A DNA stretch of 64,000 nt from Cupriavidus pauculus (GTDB taxonomy: Bacteria > Pseudomonadota > Gammaproteobacteria > Burkholderiales > Burkholderiaceae), in NCBI RefSeq assembly GCF_003854935.1, contig NZ_CP033969.1, positions 1 to 64,000 of the forward strand, read 5' to 3'. Made by a program: the position numbers and the translations under genes. Below are positions 27,110 to 38,592 of this stretch, piece after piece. Within the stretch, counting starts at the first letter, position 1, and each line of letters starts with the position of its first letter. The notes below the pieces were generated by a model that did no database searches, was not told the origin of the DNA, and saw only the letters and a program-made list of their open reading frames with translations.

Positions 27110-28879
27110 TTACTCCGCCGCGGTGGCGAACTGGATCCGGTGCAGCCCGGCGTACAGGCCGCCCTTGGCCAGCAGCTCGCCATGGCTGCCGGATTCGGCC
27201 ACGCGGCCCTGCTCCAGCACCACAATGCGGTCGGCGTTCTCGATGGTCGACAGCCGGTGCGCAATGACCAGCGTCGTGCGGCCCTGCATCAGCGTTTCCA
27301 GCGCGGCCTGGACCTGGCGCTCCGACTCGGAATCGAGCGCCGAGGTGGCTTCGTCCAGGATCAGGATCGGCGCGTCCTTGTAGATGGCCCGCGCGATGGC
27401 CAGGCGCTGCCGCTGCCCGCCGGACAGCTTCATGCCGTTGTCGCCGATGTTCGTCTCCAGCCCCTCGGGCAGGCCACGCACCACATCGGTCAGGTAGGCC
27501 GCCGCCAGCGCCCGCTCCACGCGGGCCAGATCGATTTCCTCGCGCGGATGTACGCCATACGCCACATTCGCGGCGACCGTATCGTTGAACAGCACCACGT
27601 CCTGGCTGACGAATGCAATCTGGCGGCGCAGATCGGCCAGGCCGAACTGGTCGACCGGCTTGCCGTCCAGCACGATGCAGCCTTCGGTGGGATCAAAGAA
27701 GCGCGGCAGCAGGTTGACCAGCGTGGTCTTGCCGCTACCCGACGGCCCGACCAGCGCCACCACCTCGCCCGGCGCGGCGTGGAAGCTGACGCGGTTCAGC
27801 GCGGGCCGGCCGGCATCGCCATAGCGGAAGCCGACGTTGTCGAACACGAGGTCGCCCTGCGCGCGCGCCAGCGGCAGGCCGCCGGTCTGGGCCTCGACCG
27901 GCTCGTCGATCAGCCCGAAGATCATTTCGGCGGCGGTCAGGCCGCGCTGCAGCGGCTGGTTCAGGTCGGTCAGGTGCTTGAGCGGCGAGATCAGCAGCAG
28001 CATCGCCATGACAAAGCCGGTGAATCCGCCGATCGTGGTCTGGTTGCCCTGCGCCTGCACCATTGCGATGGTCAGGATCACGGACAGCGCCAGCGACGCC
28101 AGGAACGCCGTCACCGGCTGGTTCAGCCCGCCCGCCACCGCCATGCGCATCGAATAGCCGCGCAGCCGCTCGGCCATCGTCGCAAAGCGCGCGGTCTCGT
28201 ACGCCTCGCCGCCGTGCAGCTTGACGACCTTGTAGCCGCCGGCCGCCTCCTCCACCACGTACGCGGCCGTATTGGTCAGCGCCTGGTGCTCGCGGTTCAG
28301 CCGGCGCAGGCGGCGGTTCACCTTCGACATCACGAAGCCGATGGTCGGCAGCAGCACGGCCACCACCAGCGTCAGGCGCCAGTTCGTGTAGAACAGGTAG
28401 ACCAGCAGCGCCAGCACGGTCAGCGAGTCGCGCACCAGCGTGATCAGCACGCCGGTCAGGATCTGCATGACCTGGTTGACCTCGAAGATCACGGCGTTGA
28501 TCAGCGACGCGGCGGTATTGCGGTGGTAGAACAGCGCGGGGGCGTGGAGCATGCGGTCGAACATCTGCATCCGCATCTTCAGCAGCACGCGGTTCGAGAT
28601 CAGCGACAGCAGGTAGCCGGACGCGAACTGCGCCACGCCGCGCACCAGCGCCACGCCCACCAGCAGCGCCGGCACGTGCCAGAGCTTGCCGGCGTAGCTG
28701 CCGCCGAAACCCTTGTCCAGCAGGTCGTTGACGACCTTGGGAATGATCCCCTCGCTGGCGGCGACCAGCGCCATGGCCAGGATGGCCAGCACGAAGTTGC
28801 GCGTCTCGGGCTTCAGGTACGCCCAGACGCGCTTGAGGGTTTCGGTTTCCTGGGGCGTTTGCTTTTTACTGTCGTTCAC
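27110..28879 (-). CDS. msbA: Lipid A flippase, ABC transporter permease-ATPase
   Basis: Flips lipid A-core across the inner membrane as a homodimer. The 589-residue protein has a six-helix ABC membrane domain (about 25-320) and an ATPase domain with Walker [10 protein letters not shown], signature [14 protein letters not shown], Walker [13 protein letters not shown] and switch His in VIAHRLST. I use the GTG start at 28879 because GGTGGAG stands 8 bases before it, while the longer frame reads into the divergent glycosyltransferase promoter. Its neighbours are glycosyltransferases likely to build the LPS core, which supports MsbA over a drug exporter. Confidence 0.92.
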   Translation of the reverse strand: MNDSKKQTPQETETLKRVWAYLKPETRNFVLAILAMALVAASEGIIPKVVNDLLDKGFGGSYAGKLWHVPALLVGVALVRGVAQFASGYLLSLISNRVLLKMRMQMFDRMLHAPALFYHRNTAASLINAVIFEVNQVMQILTGVLITLVRDSLTVLALLVYLFYTNWRLTLVVAVLLPTIGFVMSKVNRRLRRLNREHQALTNTAAYVVEEAAGGYKVVKLHGGEAYETARFATMAERLRGYSMRMAVAGGLNQPVTAFLASLALSVILTIAMVQAQGNQTTIGGFTGFVMAMLLLISPLKHLTDLNQPLQRGLTAAEMIFGLIDEPVEAQTGGLPLARAQGDLVFDNVGFRYGDAGRPALNRVSFHAAPGEVVALVGPSGSGKTTLVNLLPRFFDPTEGCIVLDGKPVDQFGLADLRRQIAFVSQDVVLFNDTVAANVAYGVHPREEIDLARVERALAAAYLTDVVRGLPEGLETNIGDNGMKLSGGQRQRLAIARAIYKDAPILILDEATSALDSESERQVQAALETLMQGRTTLVIAHRLSTIENADRIVVLEQGRVAESGSHGELLAKGGLYAGLHRIQFATAAE

Positions 28880-28962
28880 GTTGGCTCCACCTGCCGACCG
28901 GAGACCGCGCCGACTGCCGCTAGAATGGCGGGCGAATCCGGTCTGCGCGATGCGTCGCAAGC

Positions 28963-29754
28963 ATGTCTATGAAAATCTCTGCCGTACTGATTACAAAGAA
29001 CGAGGCCCACAACATCCGGGCGTGCCTCGAGAGTGTCTCCTGGTGCGACCGCGCGATTATAGTGGACTCCGGCAGCACGGACGGCACGCTGGAGATCGCC
29101 CGCGCCATGGGTGCCGAGGTCCACGAAACGGCCGGCTGGCCCGGCTTCGGCCCCCAGAAGAACCTGGCCCTGGACAAGGTGCGCAGCGAGTGGGTGCTGT
29201 CGATCGACGCCGACGAGCGCGTCACGCCCGCGCTGCGCGACGAGATCATGGCCGCCATCGACTCCGGCCGCGCCGACGCCTACGACATGCCGCGCCTGTC
29301 GCGCTTCTGCGGCCGCTTCATGCGCCACAGCGGCTGGTACCCGGACCGCCTGACCCGGGTCTTCCGCACCGGCCGCGCCCGCTTCACCGACGACATCGTC
29401 CACGAGAACGTGGTCACCGACGGCCCCATCGGCCACCTGAAAACTCCGCTGCTGCACTACACGTACGACGATTTCTCGCAGGTGCTGCGCAAGATCGACC
29501 AGTACTCGACGCTGGGCGCCCAGCAGGCATTCCAGCGCGGCAAGCGCGCCACGGTACTGAGCGCCTGGACCCACGGTAGCTGGGCGTTCCTGCGCACGTG
29601 GCTGCTGCGCCGGGGCTTCCTGGACGGCCCCCAGGGGCTGGCCGTCGCGCTGATGAACGGCCAGGCCAGCTATTACAAGTACATCAAGCTTTGGCTGCTG
29701 CAGCAGCAGGCGCTGAACCCGCCTGCTGCGTCAGCCGAGCCACCAGCGCGCTGA
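28963..29754 (+). CDS. Family 2 glycosyltransferase, WaaE/KdtX-like
   Basis: A 263-residue GT-A glycosyltransferase, start [21 protein letters not shown], nucleotide-sugar site [11 protein letters not shown] and metal DxD-like SIDADERV (about 80-87), then [14 protein letters not shown]. These match the WaaE/KdtX branch that adds glucose to heptose I of the LPS inner core. Two ATGs (28963 and 28969) are possible. Divergent from msbA with 83 bases between. Its last 71 bases overlap in antisense the end of the next glycosyltransferase gene. Confidence 0.87.
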   Translation: MSMKISAVLITKNEAHNIRACLESVSWCDRAIIVDSGSTDGTLEIARAMGAEVHETAGWPGFGPQKNLALDKVRSEWVLSIDADERVTPALRDEIMAAIDSGRADAYDMPRLSRFCGRFMRHSGWYPDRLTRVFRTGRARFTDDIVHENVVTDGPIGHLKTPLLHYTYDDFSQVLRKIDQYSTLGAQQAFQRGKRATVLSAWTHGSWAFLRTWLLRRGFLDGPQGLAVALMNGQASYYKYIKLWLLQQQALNPPAASAEPPAR

Positions 29755-30943
29755 ACGCCGCAGCCGTGGGGCCGAAGCCCATCTGCTCGACGTGCCGGGC
29801 GGCATGGGCCAGCAGCGCCTCGCGCAGCGCGGCATCGTGCAGGCCCCGGTCGATGGCCGCCGCCATCGCGGGTACGTCGCCCACCGGGACGAGCAGGCCG
29901 GCGCGGCCGTCGTCCAGCATCTCGCGCGGGCCCACCGGACAGTCGCTGCTGACCACGACCTGACCCACCGTCAGCGCCTCGATCAGCACGTTGCCGAGCC
30001 CTTCCATCTTGGAGCTGAAGGCCATCAGCCGGGCATTGCGCATCCAGGCAAAAGGATTGGCCTGGAACCCGACGAACTTCACGCGCGCGGCGACGCCAAG
30101 CTCGCTTGCCAGCGCTTCCAGCGCCGGGCGGGACGGGCCTTCCCCCACGATGACCAGGTCCTCGTCGATGCCCCGATCCGCCAGCAACGCATAGGCCCGC
30201 AGCAGCGTGGCAAAGTCCTTCTGGCTCTCTTCGAGCCGGGCCACGGACACGATGTACGGCTGCGTCGGCAAGCCCTCGGGCGTCTGCCTGGACATCGCGC
30301 GGATGCGTTCCAGGTCGAACGCGTTGTACAACTTGACGAAGCGGTCCGCCGCCTCCGGAATCAGGCGCCGCGCATCGGCCGCCATGGTTTCGTTGAGCAT
30401 GACCACCGCGTCATAGTCTTCCCGGCACTGATGCCGCAGCTTGCGCAGCTTGCGGCCGTGCCCCGTCGCCAGATGCGCCACGCTGAAGTGCTGGTAGCCG
30501 ATCATCGGCACCGGCAGCGGGCCGGTGATGCGCGACAGCGACATGTCGTAGTCGACCACGGCGTCATAGCCGCCCTGCGCCAGGATCCGCATGAAGCGGC
30601 GCCGGACGATGGGCTTGCGCACCGGCGGCAGCAGCGCCTCTTCGTAGAGCTTGCCCAGCAGCCCAAGCTTGCGCTGCTTCTTTAGCTGGCGGCAATGCGA
30701 CAGCCACGGCGCTTCGGCCAGCACATGGACCTTGACGCTGGCCGGCAGGCGGGCGCGGAAATGGGACGCCAGTTCGGGCGACGGATAGGTCACCGTCAGC
30801 CCAAGCTCGAACCGGTCCTGCAGCGACGTGAGCAGCGACACCAGCGACGTCTCGATGCCGCCATGCAGGAAGTGCGTGACGTGGAACAGGATGGCGGGCT
30901 TGCTTGCCGTGCCCGCGGAATGGTCGACCATCCCCTCAGCCAT
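29684..30943 (-). CDS. Family 4-type glycosyltransferase
   Basis: A 419-residue GT-B enzyme. The N-domain has FHVTHFLHGGIETSLVSLLTSL, typical for lipid-sugar transferases, and the C-domain has the donor site IVSVARLEESQKDF, VGFQANPFAWMRNARLM and SSKMEGLGNVLIEALTVGQVVVSSDCPVGP in the EX7E region. It probably acts in LPS core or O-chain assembly, given msbA and WaaE-like genes. The ATG overlaps the dnaE stop by 8 bases, so it may be read from the dnaE transcript. The Ala-rich C-terminus overlaps the convergent WaaE-like gene by 71 bases. Confidence 0.88.
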   Translation of the reverse strand: MAEGMVDHSAGTASKPAILFHVTHFLHGGIETSLVSLLTSLQDRFELGLTVTYPSPELASHFRARLPASVKVHVLAEAPWLSHCRQLKKQRKLGLLGKLYEEALLPPVRKPIVRRRFMRILAQGGYDAVVDYDMSLSRITGPLPVPMIGYQHFSVAHLATGHGRKLRKLRHQCREDYDAVVMLNETMAADARRLIPEAADRFVKLYNAFDLERIRAMSRQTPEGLPTQPYIVSVARLEESQKDFATLLRAYALLADRGIDEDLVIVGEGPSRPALEALASELGVAARVKFVGFQANPFAWMRNARLMAFSSKMEGLGNVLIEALTVGQVVVSSDCPVGPREMLDDGRAGLLVPVGDVPAMAAAIDRGLHDAALREALLAHAARHVEQMGFGPTAAAFSALVARLTQQAGSAPAAAAAKA

Positions 30944-33900
30944 AGAGCATCCGCACGCTGTCGCCGAGCGCTCCGCGCAGGCTGGCCAGCGCCTCCTCGG
31001 ACGGCGTGATCTGCCACTGGTCGCCCAGCATCGCCTCGCAGCGGGCCGTGCGGTTGACGTAGCTGACGCGCACCGGCACGCCCGGCTGCTGCGCCCCATT
31101 GGCCAGGAACGGCGTCAGCAGCTCGCGCAGCCGTTCCGTGGAAGCGTTGCCGTTGAAGCCCAGGCACACGGCGTCCGCATACCGCGCCCGCGCCGCCACC
31201 ATGTCCATGACCGATTCGGCCGTGAAGCGGACGCCGCCCGTGAACGTGTCGTGGCGGGCGTTGCCCTGGGCGATGATCAGCTCGTCCTCGCGGAACATGT
31301 GGCGGTTGGCGTCGTACAGCTCGCTGAAGACCGTCATCTCGATCTGGGCCGTGCCGTCGTCGATCATGACGATGATCAGCTTGCCCCGCTGCGTCATCTG
31401 CGTGCGGATGCCCATGATCACGCCGGCGATCACCTTGCCGCGGACGTCGCGGCCGTAGCCGCCGCCGTTGCCCTGCACTTCCTTTTCCAGCGCGGCCAGC
31501 GTGCCCTTGACGAACCTGCGTACTTCGTCGCGCGAGGCGTCGAACAGGTGGCCGGAGAAGTAGTAGCCTAGCGCCTGCTTTTCTTCCTGCAGCGTGCGCT
31601 TGGCCGTCCAGCGCGGTTCGTCGACCAGCAACGGCCGGTGGGCTTCGCCCGCGTCGTCCATCAGGTCGAACAGCGACACCTGGTTGGCGGACTCGGCCTT
31701 CTGCTCGGCCGCTTCCATGGCGATCGACACCGATGCCAGCAACTGCGCGCGGTTGTCGTTGAGGCTGTCGAACGCGCCGGCGCGGATCAGCGCCTCGATG
31801 GTCCGGCGGTTGACCTGTCGACGGTCCACGCGCTCGCAGAAGTCGAACAGGTCCGCGAACGGCTTCTCCTCGCGCGCGCGCAGGATGTCCTCGATGGCGC
31901 CCTGGCCCGAGCCCTTGATGCCGCCCAGGCCATAGCGGATGGTTTTGGCATCGGTCGGCGCGAAGCGGTACTCGCTGGCATTGACGTCCGGCGGCAGCAC
32001 CGCGATGCCGTTCAGGCGGCAATCCTCGTAGAGGATCTTGACCTTGTCGGTGTCGTCCATGGCCAGCGACATGTTGGCTGCCAGGAATTCCGCCGGATGG
32101 TGCGCCTTGAGCCAGGCCGTGTAGTAGGCCAGCAGCGCGTAGGCGGCCGCGTGCGACTTGTTGAAGCCGTAGCCCGCGAACTTCTCCATCAGGTCGAAGA
32201 TGTCGTCGGCCTGCTGGGCGCTCAGGCCGTTCTTGTCGGCGCCCTCGCGGAACAGCTCGCGGTGCTTGGCCATTTCCTCGGGCTTCTTCTTGCCCATGGC
32301 GCGGCGCAGCAGGTCGGCGCCGCCGAGCGAGTAGCCGCCGATGATCTGCGCCATCTGCATCACCTGCTCCTGGTAGACCATGATGCCGTAGGTCTCCTTG
32401 AGCACCGGCTCCACGCGCGGATCGGGATACTCGACCTTCTCCCGGCCGTGCTTGCGTGCGCAGAAGCTGGGGATCAGGTCCATCGGGCCCGGCCGGTAGA
32501 GCGCCACCAGCGCGATGATGTCCTCGAAGCGGTCGGGCTTGGCGTCCTTGAGCATGCCCTGCATGCCGCGGCTTTCAAGCTGGAACACGGCGACCGTGTT
32601 GGCCGTCTTGAGGATGTCGAACGCGGGGCCGTCGTCGAGCGGGATCTGGCTGCAGTTCCAGTCGGCCTTGCTTGGGTCCAGGCGCCGGATGTAGCGCTCG
32701 GCCCAGTCCAGGATCGTCAGCGTGGTCAGGCCCAGAAAGTCGAACTTGACCAGGCCGGCCGCTTCCACGTCGTCCTTGTCGTACTGGCTGACGACGCCGC
32801 TCATGCCGTCGGTGCCCTGCGTGTAGAGCGGGCAGAAATCGGTCAGCCGGCCCGGGGCGATCAGCACCCCGCCAGCGTGCATGCCGACGTTCCGCGTCAT
32901 GCCCTCCACCCGCTGCGCCAGTTCCAGCAGCTGGCGGACTTCCTCCTCGTTGCGCTCGCGCTCGGCCAGCGCCGGCTCTTCCTTCTTCGCTTCCTCCAGC
33001 GTCACGAGCTTGCCGGGCTTGAACGGAATCAGCTTGGCGACGCTGTCGACAAAGCCGTAGCCCAGGTCCAGCACGCGGCCCACGTCGCGCACGGCGGCCT
33101 TGGCGGCCATCGTGCCGAACGTGGCAATCTGCGACACGGCGTCCTTGCCGTACTTCTCCTTGACGTACGTGATTACGCGGTCACGGCCGTGCTGGCAGAA
33201 GTCGATGTCGAAGTCGGGCATCGACACCCGCTCCGGGTTCAGGAAGCGCTCGAACAGCAGCGCGTACTTGAGCGGGTCGAGGTCGGTAATGCCCAGCGCG
33301 TACGCCACCAGCGAGCCGGCGCCCGAGCCCCGGCCCGGGCCCACCGGCACGCCGTTGTTCTTGGCCCAGTTGATGAAGTCCGCCACGATCAGGAAGTAGC
33401 CGGGGAAGCCCATCTTGATGATGGTGCCGGTCTCGAATTCCAGCCGGGCGTAATACTCGGGCCGCTTGCGCTCGCGCTCCGCGTCGTCGGGGAACAGCAC
33501 GGCCAGCCGCTTTTCCAGGCCGTCCTTGGCCATGAAGACCAGGTAGTCGTCCAGCGACATGCCGTCGGGCGTCGGGAACAGCGGCAGCCGTGGCTTGCCC
33601 AGTTCCAGCGTCAGGTTGCAGCGCTTGGCGATTTCCACCGAGTTCTGCAGCGCGCTCGGGATGTCGGCGAACAGCGCGCACATCTCGTCCTGCGTCTTAA
33701 AATACTGATCGGTCGTGAAGCGGCGGGTGCGGCGCGGGTTGGCGAGCAGCTCGCCCTCGGCGATGCAGACGCGCGCCTCGTGCGCCGTGAAATCGTCGGG
33801 CGACATGAACTGCACCGGATGCGTCGCCACCACGGGCAACTGCATGGCGGCCGCCAACGGCACGGCCTGCTGGATGTAGGCGTCGGTGCCGGGATGCCCG

Positions 33901-34439
33901 GCCCGTTGCAGTTCGATATAGAAGCGGCCCGGGAACACGCTGGCCCAGTGGGCCGCCGCGCGCCGCGCGCCGTCTTCGTTGCCGTTGGCCAGCGCCTGGC
34001 CGATATCGCCGCCCATGGCGCCGGACAGCGCGATCATGCCCGTGGCCAGCGGCAGCCCTTCCTCGCCCGGTTCCTGGAACCAGCCCGGCTCGAACTCGGC
34101 GCGGCCGCGATACTGGTTGCCCAGCCAGGCGCGGGACAGCAGCGTGCAGAGGTTCAGGTAGCCGATGCGGTCCTGGACCAGCAACTGCATGCGCGCGGGC
34201 TTGTCGCGGTCGTCGGCGTTGGTCAGCCAGACGTCGGCGCCGACGATCGGCTTGACGCCGCCGCCGCGGGCTTCCTTGTAGAAGCGGATCAGGCCGAACG
34301 CATTGGCCAGGTCGGTCAGCGCAAGCGCGCCCATGCCGTCCTTGGCGGCGGCCTTGACGGCGTCTTCCAGGCGGACGATGCCGTCGACGACCGAATATTC
34401 GGAATGCAGGCGAAGGTGTACGAAGCGGGGTGCAGACAT
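30936..34439 (-). CDS. dnaE: DNA polymerase III alpha subunit
   Basis: Replicative polymerase, 1167 residues, normal for DnaE1. A PHP domain opens the protein ([15 protein letters not shown]), the polymerase active site has MPDFDIDFC with its acid pair (about residues 413-421) and [25 protein letters not shown] before it, followed by tau/beta-binding and OB domains ([19 protein letters not shown]). The length and full PHP domain argue for DnaE1, not the error-prone DnaE2, and no imuAB genes are near. Divergent from trhO. Confidence 0.97.
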   Translation of the reverse strand: MSAPRFVHLRLHSEYSVVDGIVRLEDAVKAAAKDGMGALALTDLANAFGLIRFYKEARGGGVKPIVGADVWLTNADDRDKPARMQLLVQDRIGYLNLCTLLSRAWLGNQYRGRAEFEPGWFQEPGEEGLPLATGMIALSGAMGGDIGQALANGNEDGARRAAAHWASVFPGRFYIELQRAGHPGTDAYIQQAVPLAAAMQLPVVATHPVQFMSPDDFTAHEARVCIAEGELLANPRRTRRFTTDQYFKTQDEMCALFADIPSALQNSVEIAKRCNLTLELGKPRLPLFPTPDGMSLDDYLVFMAKDGLEKRLAVLFPDDAERERKRPEYYARLEFETGTIIKMGFPGYFLIVADFINWAKNNGVPVGPGRGSGAGSLVAYALGITDLDPLKYALLFERFLNPERVSMPDFDIDFCQHGRDRVITYVKEKYGKDAVSQIATFGTMAAKAAVRDVGRVLDLGYGFVDSVAKLIPFKPGKLVTLEEAKKEEPALAERERNEEEVRQLLELAQRVEGMTRNVGMHAGGVLIAPGRLTDFCPLYTQGTDGMSGVVSQYDKDDVEAAGLVKFDFLGLTTLTILDWAERYIRRLDPSKADWNCSQIPLDDGPAFDILKTANTVAVFQLESRGMQGMLKDAKPDRFEDIIALVALYRPGPMDLIPSFCARKHGREKVEYPDPRVEPVLKETYGIMVYQEQVMQMAQIIGGYSLGGADLLRRAMGKKKPEEMAKHRELFREGADKNGLSAQQADDIFDLMEKFAGYGFNKSHAAAYALLAYYTAWLKAHHPAEFLAANMSLAMDDTDKVKILYEDCRLNGIAVLPPDVNASEYRFAPTDAKTIRYGLGGIKGSGQGAIEDILRAREEKPFADLFDFCERVDRRQVNRRTIEALIRAGAFDSLNDNRAQLLASVSIAMEAAEQKAESANQVSLFDLMDDAGEAHRPLLVDEPRWTAKRTLQEEKQALGYYFSGHLFDASRDEVRRFVKGTLAALEKEVQGNGGGYGRDVRGKVIAGVIMGIRTQMTQRGKLIIVMIDDGTAQIEMTVFSELYDANRHMFREDELIIAQGNARHDTFTGGVRFTAESVMDMVAARARYADAVCLGFNGNASTERLRELLTPFLANGAQQPGVPVRVSYVNRTARCEAMLGDQWQITPSEEALASLRGALGDSVRMLYG

Positions 34440-34589
34440 AGGGCGCCATTGTACCGGCTCGTCCCCGGTGGAAACCTGAGAGTTTTCGCAAAATGGGGGG
34501 CTGCGGGGCTTGCGGCGCGCGGTGTGCAGCGTGCGCGCGACGCCCGCGCCGCCGCTTCGGGACGGGTATCGGCGGGGCCGATCAGCGGC

Positions 34590-34595
34590 TATAAT
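34590..34595 (+). promoter_or_regulatory. -10 box before trhO
   Basis: Perfect TATAAT, 61 bases before the trhO start in the dnaE-trhO divergent gap (34440-34655). No good -35 is seen. The rest of the gap shows no other site to me. Confidence 0.45.
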
Positions 34596-34655
34596 TTCGC
34601 CTTTCCAATCAGGCAGTTACCGGCGCGCCCAGCGCCGGCAAGGCAGCGTCGCTCC

Positions 34656-35498
34656 ATGCAGATCGTCAACATTTCGGCTTACAAGTTCGTCACGCTCGAC
34701 GATATCGAGACCCTGCGCGCCGCCATGCGCGAGCGCTGCGAGGCGGCTGGCCTGAAAGGCACGATCCTGCTCGCGCCGGAGGGTATCAACATGTTCCTGG
34801 CCGGCACCCGCGCGCAGATCGACGGCTTCATGGCGTGGCTGCACGCCGACGCGCGGTTTGCGGACATCGCGCCCAAGGAAAGCCTGTCCGAGAACCAGCC
34901 GTTCAAGCGCATGCTGGTACGCGCCAAGAAGGAAATTATCACGATGAAGATGCCGCTGATCCGCCCCGAGGCGGGTCGGGCGCCGGCGGTGCGGCCGGTG
35001 GACCTCAAGCGCTGGCTGGACCAGGGTCATGACGACGAAGGGCGGCCCGTGGTGATGCTGGACACGCGCAATGACTTTGAAGTGGCGGTGGGGACCTTCG
35101 ACGGGGCCGTCGAATACAACCTGTCGAAATTCAGCGAATTCCCGCCCGCGGTGGCCGAGCACAAGGCGGCGCTGGCAGGCAAGACCGTGGTGTCGTTCTG
35201 TACGGGCGGCATCCGCTGCGAAAAGGCCGCCATCCACATGCAGGAAGTGGGGATCGAGCGCGTCTACCAGCTCGAAGGCGGCATCCTGAAGTATTTCGAG
35301 GAGGTCGGCGGCAGCCACTACCGCGGCGACTGCTTCGTGTTCGACTACCGGACCGCGCTGAATCCGAACCTGGAACCGGCTGGCCCGGTACAGTGCTTCG
35401 CCTGCCGTGCCGTGGTGACGCCCGAAGAGCAGCAGGGACCGGCCTACGTGGTGGGCAAGAGCTGCCCGCATTGCGCGGACGCGACCGCCGCCGCGTGA
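34656..35498 (+). CDS. trhO: tRNA U34 hydroxylase, rhodanese family
   Basis: Oxygen-dependent enzyme that hydroxylates uridine 34 of some tRNAs to ho5U. The 280-residue protein has an N-terminal acylphosphatase-like part ([27 protein letters not shown]) and a rhodanese domain with the active Cys182 in [12 protein letters not shown]. The tail has a CxxC pair set (CFACRAV and CPHC) that may bind zinc. Normal for TrhO (YceA). It faces nudL in convergence with 15 bases between. Confidence 0.93.
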   Translation: MQIVNISAYKFVTLDDIETLRAAMRERCEAAGLKGTILLAPEGINMFLAGTRAQIDGFMAWLHADARFADIAPKESLSENQPFKRMLVRAKKEIITMKMPLIRPEAGRAPAVRPVDLKRWLDQGHDDEGRPVVMLDTRNDFEVAVGTFDGAVEYNLSKFSEFPPAVAEHKAALAGKTVVSFCTGGIRCEKAAIHMQEVGIERVYQLEGGILKYFEEVGGSHYRGDCFVFDYRTALNPNLEPAGPVQCFACRAVVTPEEQQGPAYVVGKSCPHCADATAAA

Positions 35499-35513
35499 AG
35501 CCGTGCGCCAGCC

Positions 35514-36194
35514 TCAGGCCGCCAGCAGGTGGTAGAGGTTGCGCAGCATCCCGGCCGTCGCGCCCCAGATGAAACGGTGGCCGCCGCCTTCGCGCGGATA
35601 GGGCATCGCATAGAACTGACGCTCGCCGCCTTCCCATCGGAACAGCCGGCGCTCGTGGCGCGACGGGTCCATCAGGAACGCCAGCGGCACCTCGAAGATA
35701 TCGGCCACCTCGCCGGCATCGGCCTGCAACGTGAAGCCGGAACGGACCAGGCCGACGATCGGGCTGACGTGGTAGCCGGTGCCGGTAATGTAGTCCGGCA
35801 GCGAACCCAGCACCTCGATGAAGTCGCGCTGCAGGCCGATTTCTTCCTCAGTCTCGCGCAGCGCGGTGGCAATGCGGTCGGCATCGTAGGTTTCCTGACG
35901 CCCGCCCGGAAAGCTGATCTGACCCGCGTGTGACGAAAGATTCGCATTGCGCTCGGTCAGCAGCACGGTCAGGCCGTCGCGGCGCTCAACCAGCGGCACC
36001 AGCACCGCGGCTTCGCGCAAGCCGCGCGTCTTGTCGTAGATCCGCGACTCGTCGGTCAGCTCTGGCTCCCAGGCCGGCGGGGACAGCAGCCGGTGCCGGA
36101 TGAAATCGGGTTGCATGCGCGGCGCGGTGAGCGGCGCGCGGCGACTGTCGGTCTTGATAACGGGCAGTGCCTCGGGGTCGAATTTGGGGCGCAT
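35514..36194 (-). CDS. nudL: CoA pyrophosphatase, Nudix family
   Basis: Hydrolyses CoA to phosphopantetheine and ADP-3'-phosphate or related compounds. The 226-residue protein has the UPF0035/NudL motif QISFPGGRQE and the Nudix core ALRETEEEIGL (about 111-121), preceded by VLLTERNANLSSHAG. The start at 36194 gives MRPKFDPEALPV; a frame extending to 36239 is possible but lacks conservation in look. Convergent with trhO, and 144 bases downstream of rplS. Confidence 0.92.
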   Translation of the reverse strand: MRPKFDPEALPVIKTDSRRAPLTAPRMQPDFIRHRLLSPPAWEPELTDESRIYDKTRGLREAAVLVPLVERRDGLTVLLTERNANLSSHAGQISFPGGRQETYDADRIATALRETEEEIGLQRDFIEVLGSLPDYITGTGYHVSPIVGLVRSGFTLQADAGEVADIFEVPLAFLMDPSRHERRLFRWEGGERQFYAMPYPREGGGHRFIWGATAGMLRNLYHLLAA

Positions 36195-36266
36195 AACGGC
36201 GTCAAGTATGACAGAACGGCAATTGTTGCATCGCAGCATCAGATGGCGTCGCGCGGCGTTTCAATG

Positions 36267-36292
36267 CAAAAAGGACACCCGAGGGTGTCCTT
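36267..36292 (-). terminator. Terminator of the rpsP-rplS operon
   Basis: Arms AAGGACACCC and GGGTGTCCTT (36271-36280, 36283-36292) form a hairpin with a short loop; on the minus strand it is followed by TTTTTG. It lies 47 bases after the rplS stop. Confidence 0.85.
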
Positions 36293-36338
36293 CGCAATGC
36301 CGGAGCGGCGCCGGTTTCCCGGCACCCGCTGGAACAGC

Positions 36339-36728
36339 TTACTCGGCGGCGGCGGCCGTCTTGGCCTTCGTCACCAGCTTTTCCTTGATACGTGCCGACT
36401 TGCCCGAACGCTCGCGCAGGTAGTACAGCTTCGCGCGACGGACGTCGCCGCGACGCTTGACTTCGATGCCGGCGATCAGCGGCGAGTACAGCTGGAACGT
36501 ACGTTCCACGCCTTCACCCGACGAGATCTTGCGCACGATGAAGGAGCTGTTCAGACCACGGTTACGCTTGGCGATCACCACGCCTTCGTAAGCCTGCACG
36601 CGCTTGCGGTTACCTTCCACCACGTTCACGTTGACGATCACGGTGTCGCCAGGTGCGAATGCGGGGATGGTCTTGTTCGCGGTCAGACGCGCGATCTCGT
36701 CCTTCTCGATTTGCTCGATGAGATTCAT
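36339..36728 (-). CDS. rplS: 50S ribosomal protein L19
   Basis: Large-subunit protein at the interface with 30S. The 129-residue product begins [15 protein letters not shown] and has the family block [32 protein letters not shown] and [13 protein letters not shown]-like [20 protein letters not shown], with a short Lys/Ala tail. The start follows GGAGAAAACG. Last gene of the rpsP-rimM-trmD-rplS operon, and followed by the terminator. Confidence 0.98.
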   Translation of the reverse strand: MNLIEQIEKDEIARLTANKTIPAFAPGDTVIVNVNVVEGNRKRVQAYEGVVIAKRNRGLNSSFIVRKISSGEGVERTFQLYSPLIAGIEVKRRGDVRRAKLYYLRERSGKSARIKEKLVTKAKTAAAAE

Positions 36729-36796
36729 CGTTTTCTCCATAACCATCGTACCGGCGTTATATACCCGTAACCGGGCCCCGGCAGAGGATGGGGTTT

Positions 36797-37579
36797 TCAC
36801 TTGGCAGGAGCGAACTCCTGCCCTGCTTTCGCCGCCAGGGTCGACAGGTACTTCTCGTCGGCCTTGGACAACAATCCTTGCTCGCGCGCGGCCTCGATCA
36901 GGTCGGGACGCTTGCGGGCGGTATTGGCCAGCGCCTGCTGGCGCCGCCACTTCTCGATCTCGGCGTGATGGCCCCCGAGCAACACATCGGGCACCCGCAC
37001 GCCTTCGTATTCTTCCGGCCGCGTGTAGTGCGGACAGTCGAGCAGGCCATTGACAAAGCTGTCCTGCACCGCCGACTGCGCATCGCCCAGCACGCCGGGC
37101 AAATGCCGCACCACCGCGTCGATCAGCGCCATGGCCGGCAGTTCGCCGCCCGACAGCACGAAATCGCCGAGGCTGATTTCCTCGTCCACGCGACGGTCGA
37201 TCAACCGCTGGTCGATCGCCTCGTAGCGCCCGCACAGCAGCACCAGCCCGGGCCGCTGCGCCAGTTCCATGACCTTGGCGTGCGTGAGCGTGGCGCCCTG
37301 GGGCGACATCAGCACCACGTGCGGCCGTGCCACGCCCGCGTCCGACTGCGCCGCACCGGCGGCATCGATCGCATCCTCAAGCGGCTTGGCCAGCATCACC
37401 ATGCCGGGGCCGCCACCGTAGGGCCGGTCGTCGATCGTCCGGTAGTTGTCGACCGTGAAGTCGCGGGGATTCCAGGCGCGCAACGCGTAGCGCTGCTGCT
37501 TGGCTGCCCGGCTGGTAATGCCCCAGTCGGTCAGCGCGCGAAACATCTCGGGAAACAGCGTGATTACATCGAACTGCAT
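36797..37579 (-). CDS. trmD: tRNA guanosine-37 N1-methyltransferase
   Basis: SPOUT methyltransferase that makes m1G37 and prevents frameshifts. The 260-residue protein opens [13 protein letters not shown] and has [13 protein letters not shown], the AdoMet knot [12 protein letters not shown] and [20 protein letters not shown], and the [15 protein letters not shown] tail motif. Length is normal. Third gene of the operon; 31 bases after rimM. Confidence 0.98.
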   Translation of the reverse strand: MQFDVITLFPEMFRALTDWGITSRAAKQQRYALRAWNPRDFTVDNYRTIDDRPYGGGPGMVMLAKPLEDAIDAAGAAQSDAGVARPHVVLMSPQGATLTHAKVMELAQRPGLVLLCGRYEAIDQRLIDRRVDEEISLGDFVLSGGELPAMALIDAVVRHLPGVLGDAQSAVQDSFVNGLLDCPHYTRPEEYEGVRVPDVLLGGHHAEIEKWRRQQALANTARKRPDLIEAAREQGLLSKADEKYLSTLAAKAGQEFAPAK

Positions 37580-37610
37580 CAGCGCCTCCCTCGACGGCAA
37601 TTCAGGTACT

Positions 37611-38279
37611 TCAGTAGTCCAGCCCCCAGTCGACCACGATGCGCCGGGCCGACGTATCGACCGTGCGCAGGAACGCATCGACAAACGGGATCAGCCGCTC
37701 GGCGGCCTTGCCGTCCGGCAGCTGGTAGGCCACCTGGAGAATCTGGTGCGCGCCATTGTCGATCAGGCCGGTCACGTCGCCGAGCGTTTCGCCCTGCTCG
37801 TTGACCACGGCGCAACCGATCAGGTCCACCCAGTAAAACTCACCTTCTTCCGGCGCGGGAAAATCCGCACGCCGGATCCAGACGCGGCGACCCTTGAGCA
37901 TTTCTGCCACAGTGCGATCCGAAACGCCGGTGGCTTGCGCCACCACGGTACCGCTGTGCTCCCGCGACTGGGAAATCTTGACGCTGACGGCGTCCGCCGC
38001 TTCGGCGGATGCAGTCACCACGCCGGCCGGCGGCGCGCGCAGCAGCCACCAGCGCCGGGCATGAAGCAATGCGGAGGCGTCGTCCGCATGCGGCTGGACC
38101 TTGATCCAGCCCCGGATGCCGTAGGCCGCGCCCACGTAGCCAACCTCGACGAGATCGTCGGGCAGGCTGTCCGTGAACAGCAGCGATGCGGGCAGCCTGG
38201 CCTGCTTGCCCGCCGCACCACCTTGCGTGGTGGCGTTCGACAGGTTCAGCGGCTTGCGGCCGGTGGCGGTGCCAGTCAC
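37611..38279 (-). CDS. rimM: 16S rRNA maturation factor RimM
   Basis: Assists assembly of the 30S head by binding S19. The N-terminal RimM domain begins [24 protein letters not shown] and the PRC-barrel part has [39 protein letters not shown] set the start at a GTG (38279), which gives 222 residues with a 40-residue Thr/Gly/Ala-rich lead before the domain; a later start is possible, and the ribosome site is weak. Lies 58 bases after rpsP. Confidence 0.93.
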   Translation of the reverse strand: MTGTATGRKPLNLSNATTQGGAAGKQARLPASLLFTDSLPDDLVEVGYVGAAYGIRGWIKVQPHADDASALLHARRWWLLRAPPAGVVTASAEAADAVSVKISQSREHSGTVVAQATGVSDRTVAEMLKGRRVWIRRADFPAPEEGEFYWVDLIGCAVVNEQGETLGDVTGLIDNGAHQILQVAYQLPDGKAAERLIPFVDAFLRTVDTSARRIVVDWGLDY

Positions 38280-38337
38280 GTGTGCCGGGCGTCTTGATGC
38301 ATCAGTGCGCACCGGTAACGGCGCGCCTGTACAACGA

Positions 38338-38592
38338 TCAGGCTGCAGCCTTGGTGGCGGCTTGCTTGACCAGGCGGGCAACGGTCGGCGACAGTTGGGC
38401 GCCAACGCCTTGCCAGTAGGCCAGACGGTCCTGCACCACGCGCAGGCCTTCTTCCTTGTCGGAAGCCAGCGGGTTGTAGAAGCCAACGCGCTCGATGAAA
38501 CGGCCATCGCGACGGTTGCGCGAATCGGTAGCAACGATATTGAAGAACGGGCGCTTCTTGCTGCCGCCGCGAGCCAGACGGATTACGACCAT
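38338..38592 (-). CDS. rpsP: 30S ribosomal protein S16
   Basis: Small-subunit assembly protein, 84 residues, beginning [20 protein letters not shown] and with [12 protein letters not shown]. The start follows GAGGAATTAAC. First gene of the operon rpsP-rimM-trmD-rplS, the standard order in proteobacteria. Confidence 0.98.
   Translation of the reverse strand: MVVIRLARGGSKKRPFFNIVATDSRNRRDGRFIERVGFYNPLASDKEEGLRVVQDRLAYWQGVGAQLSPTVARLVKQAATKAAA

Noticed and set aside
27002-28972. A 656-codon frame on the plus strand and a similar 658-codon frame at 53525-55501
   Set aside because: Antisense of msbA and of the NCS2 permease; His/Arg/Gln-rich, no ribosome site, no recognisable domain.
30936-34439. 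dnaE as the SOS polymerase DnaE2
   Set aside because: Length 1167 with a full PHP domain, no imuA or imuB next to it, and no LexA box before it; it is the replicative DnaE1.
31638-35498. A 1286-codon open frame on the plus strand
   Set aside because: It is the antisense of dnaE fused by chance in frame to trhO. The part before 34656 is His/Arg/Gly-rich with no domain; only the trhO part is real.
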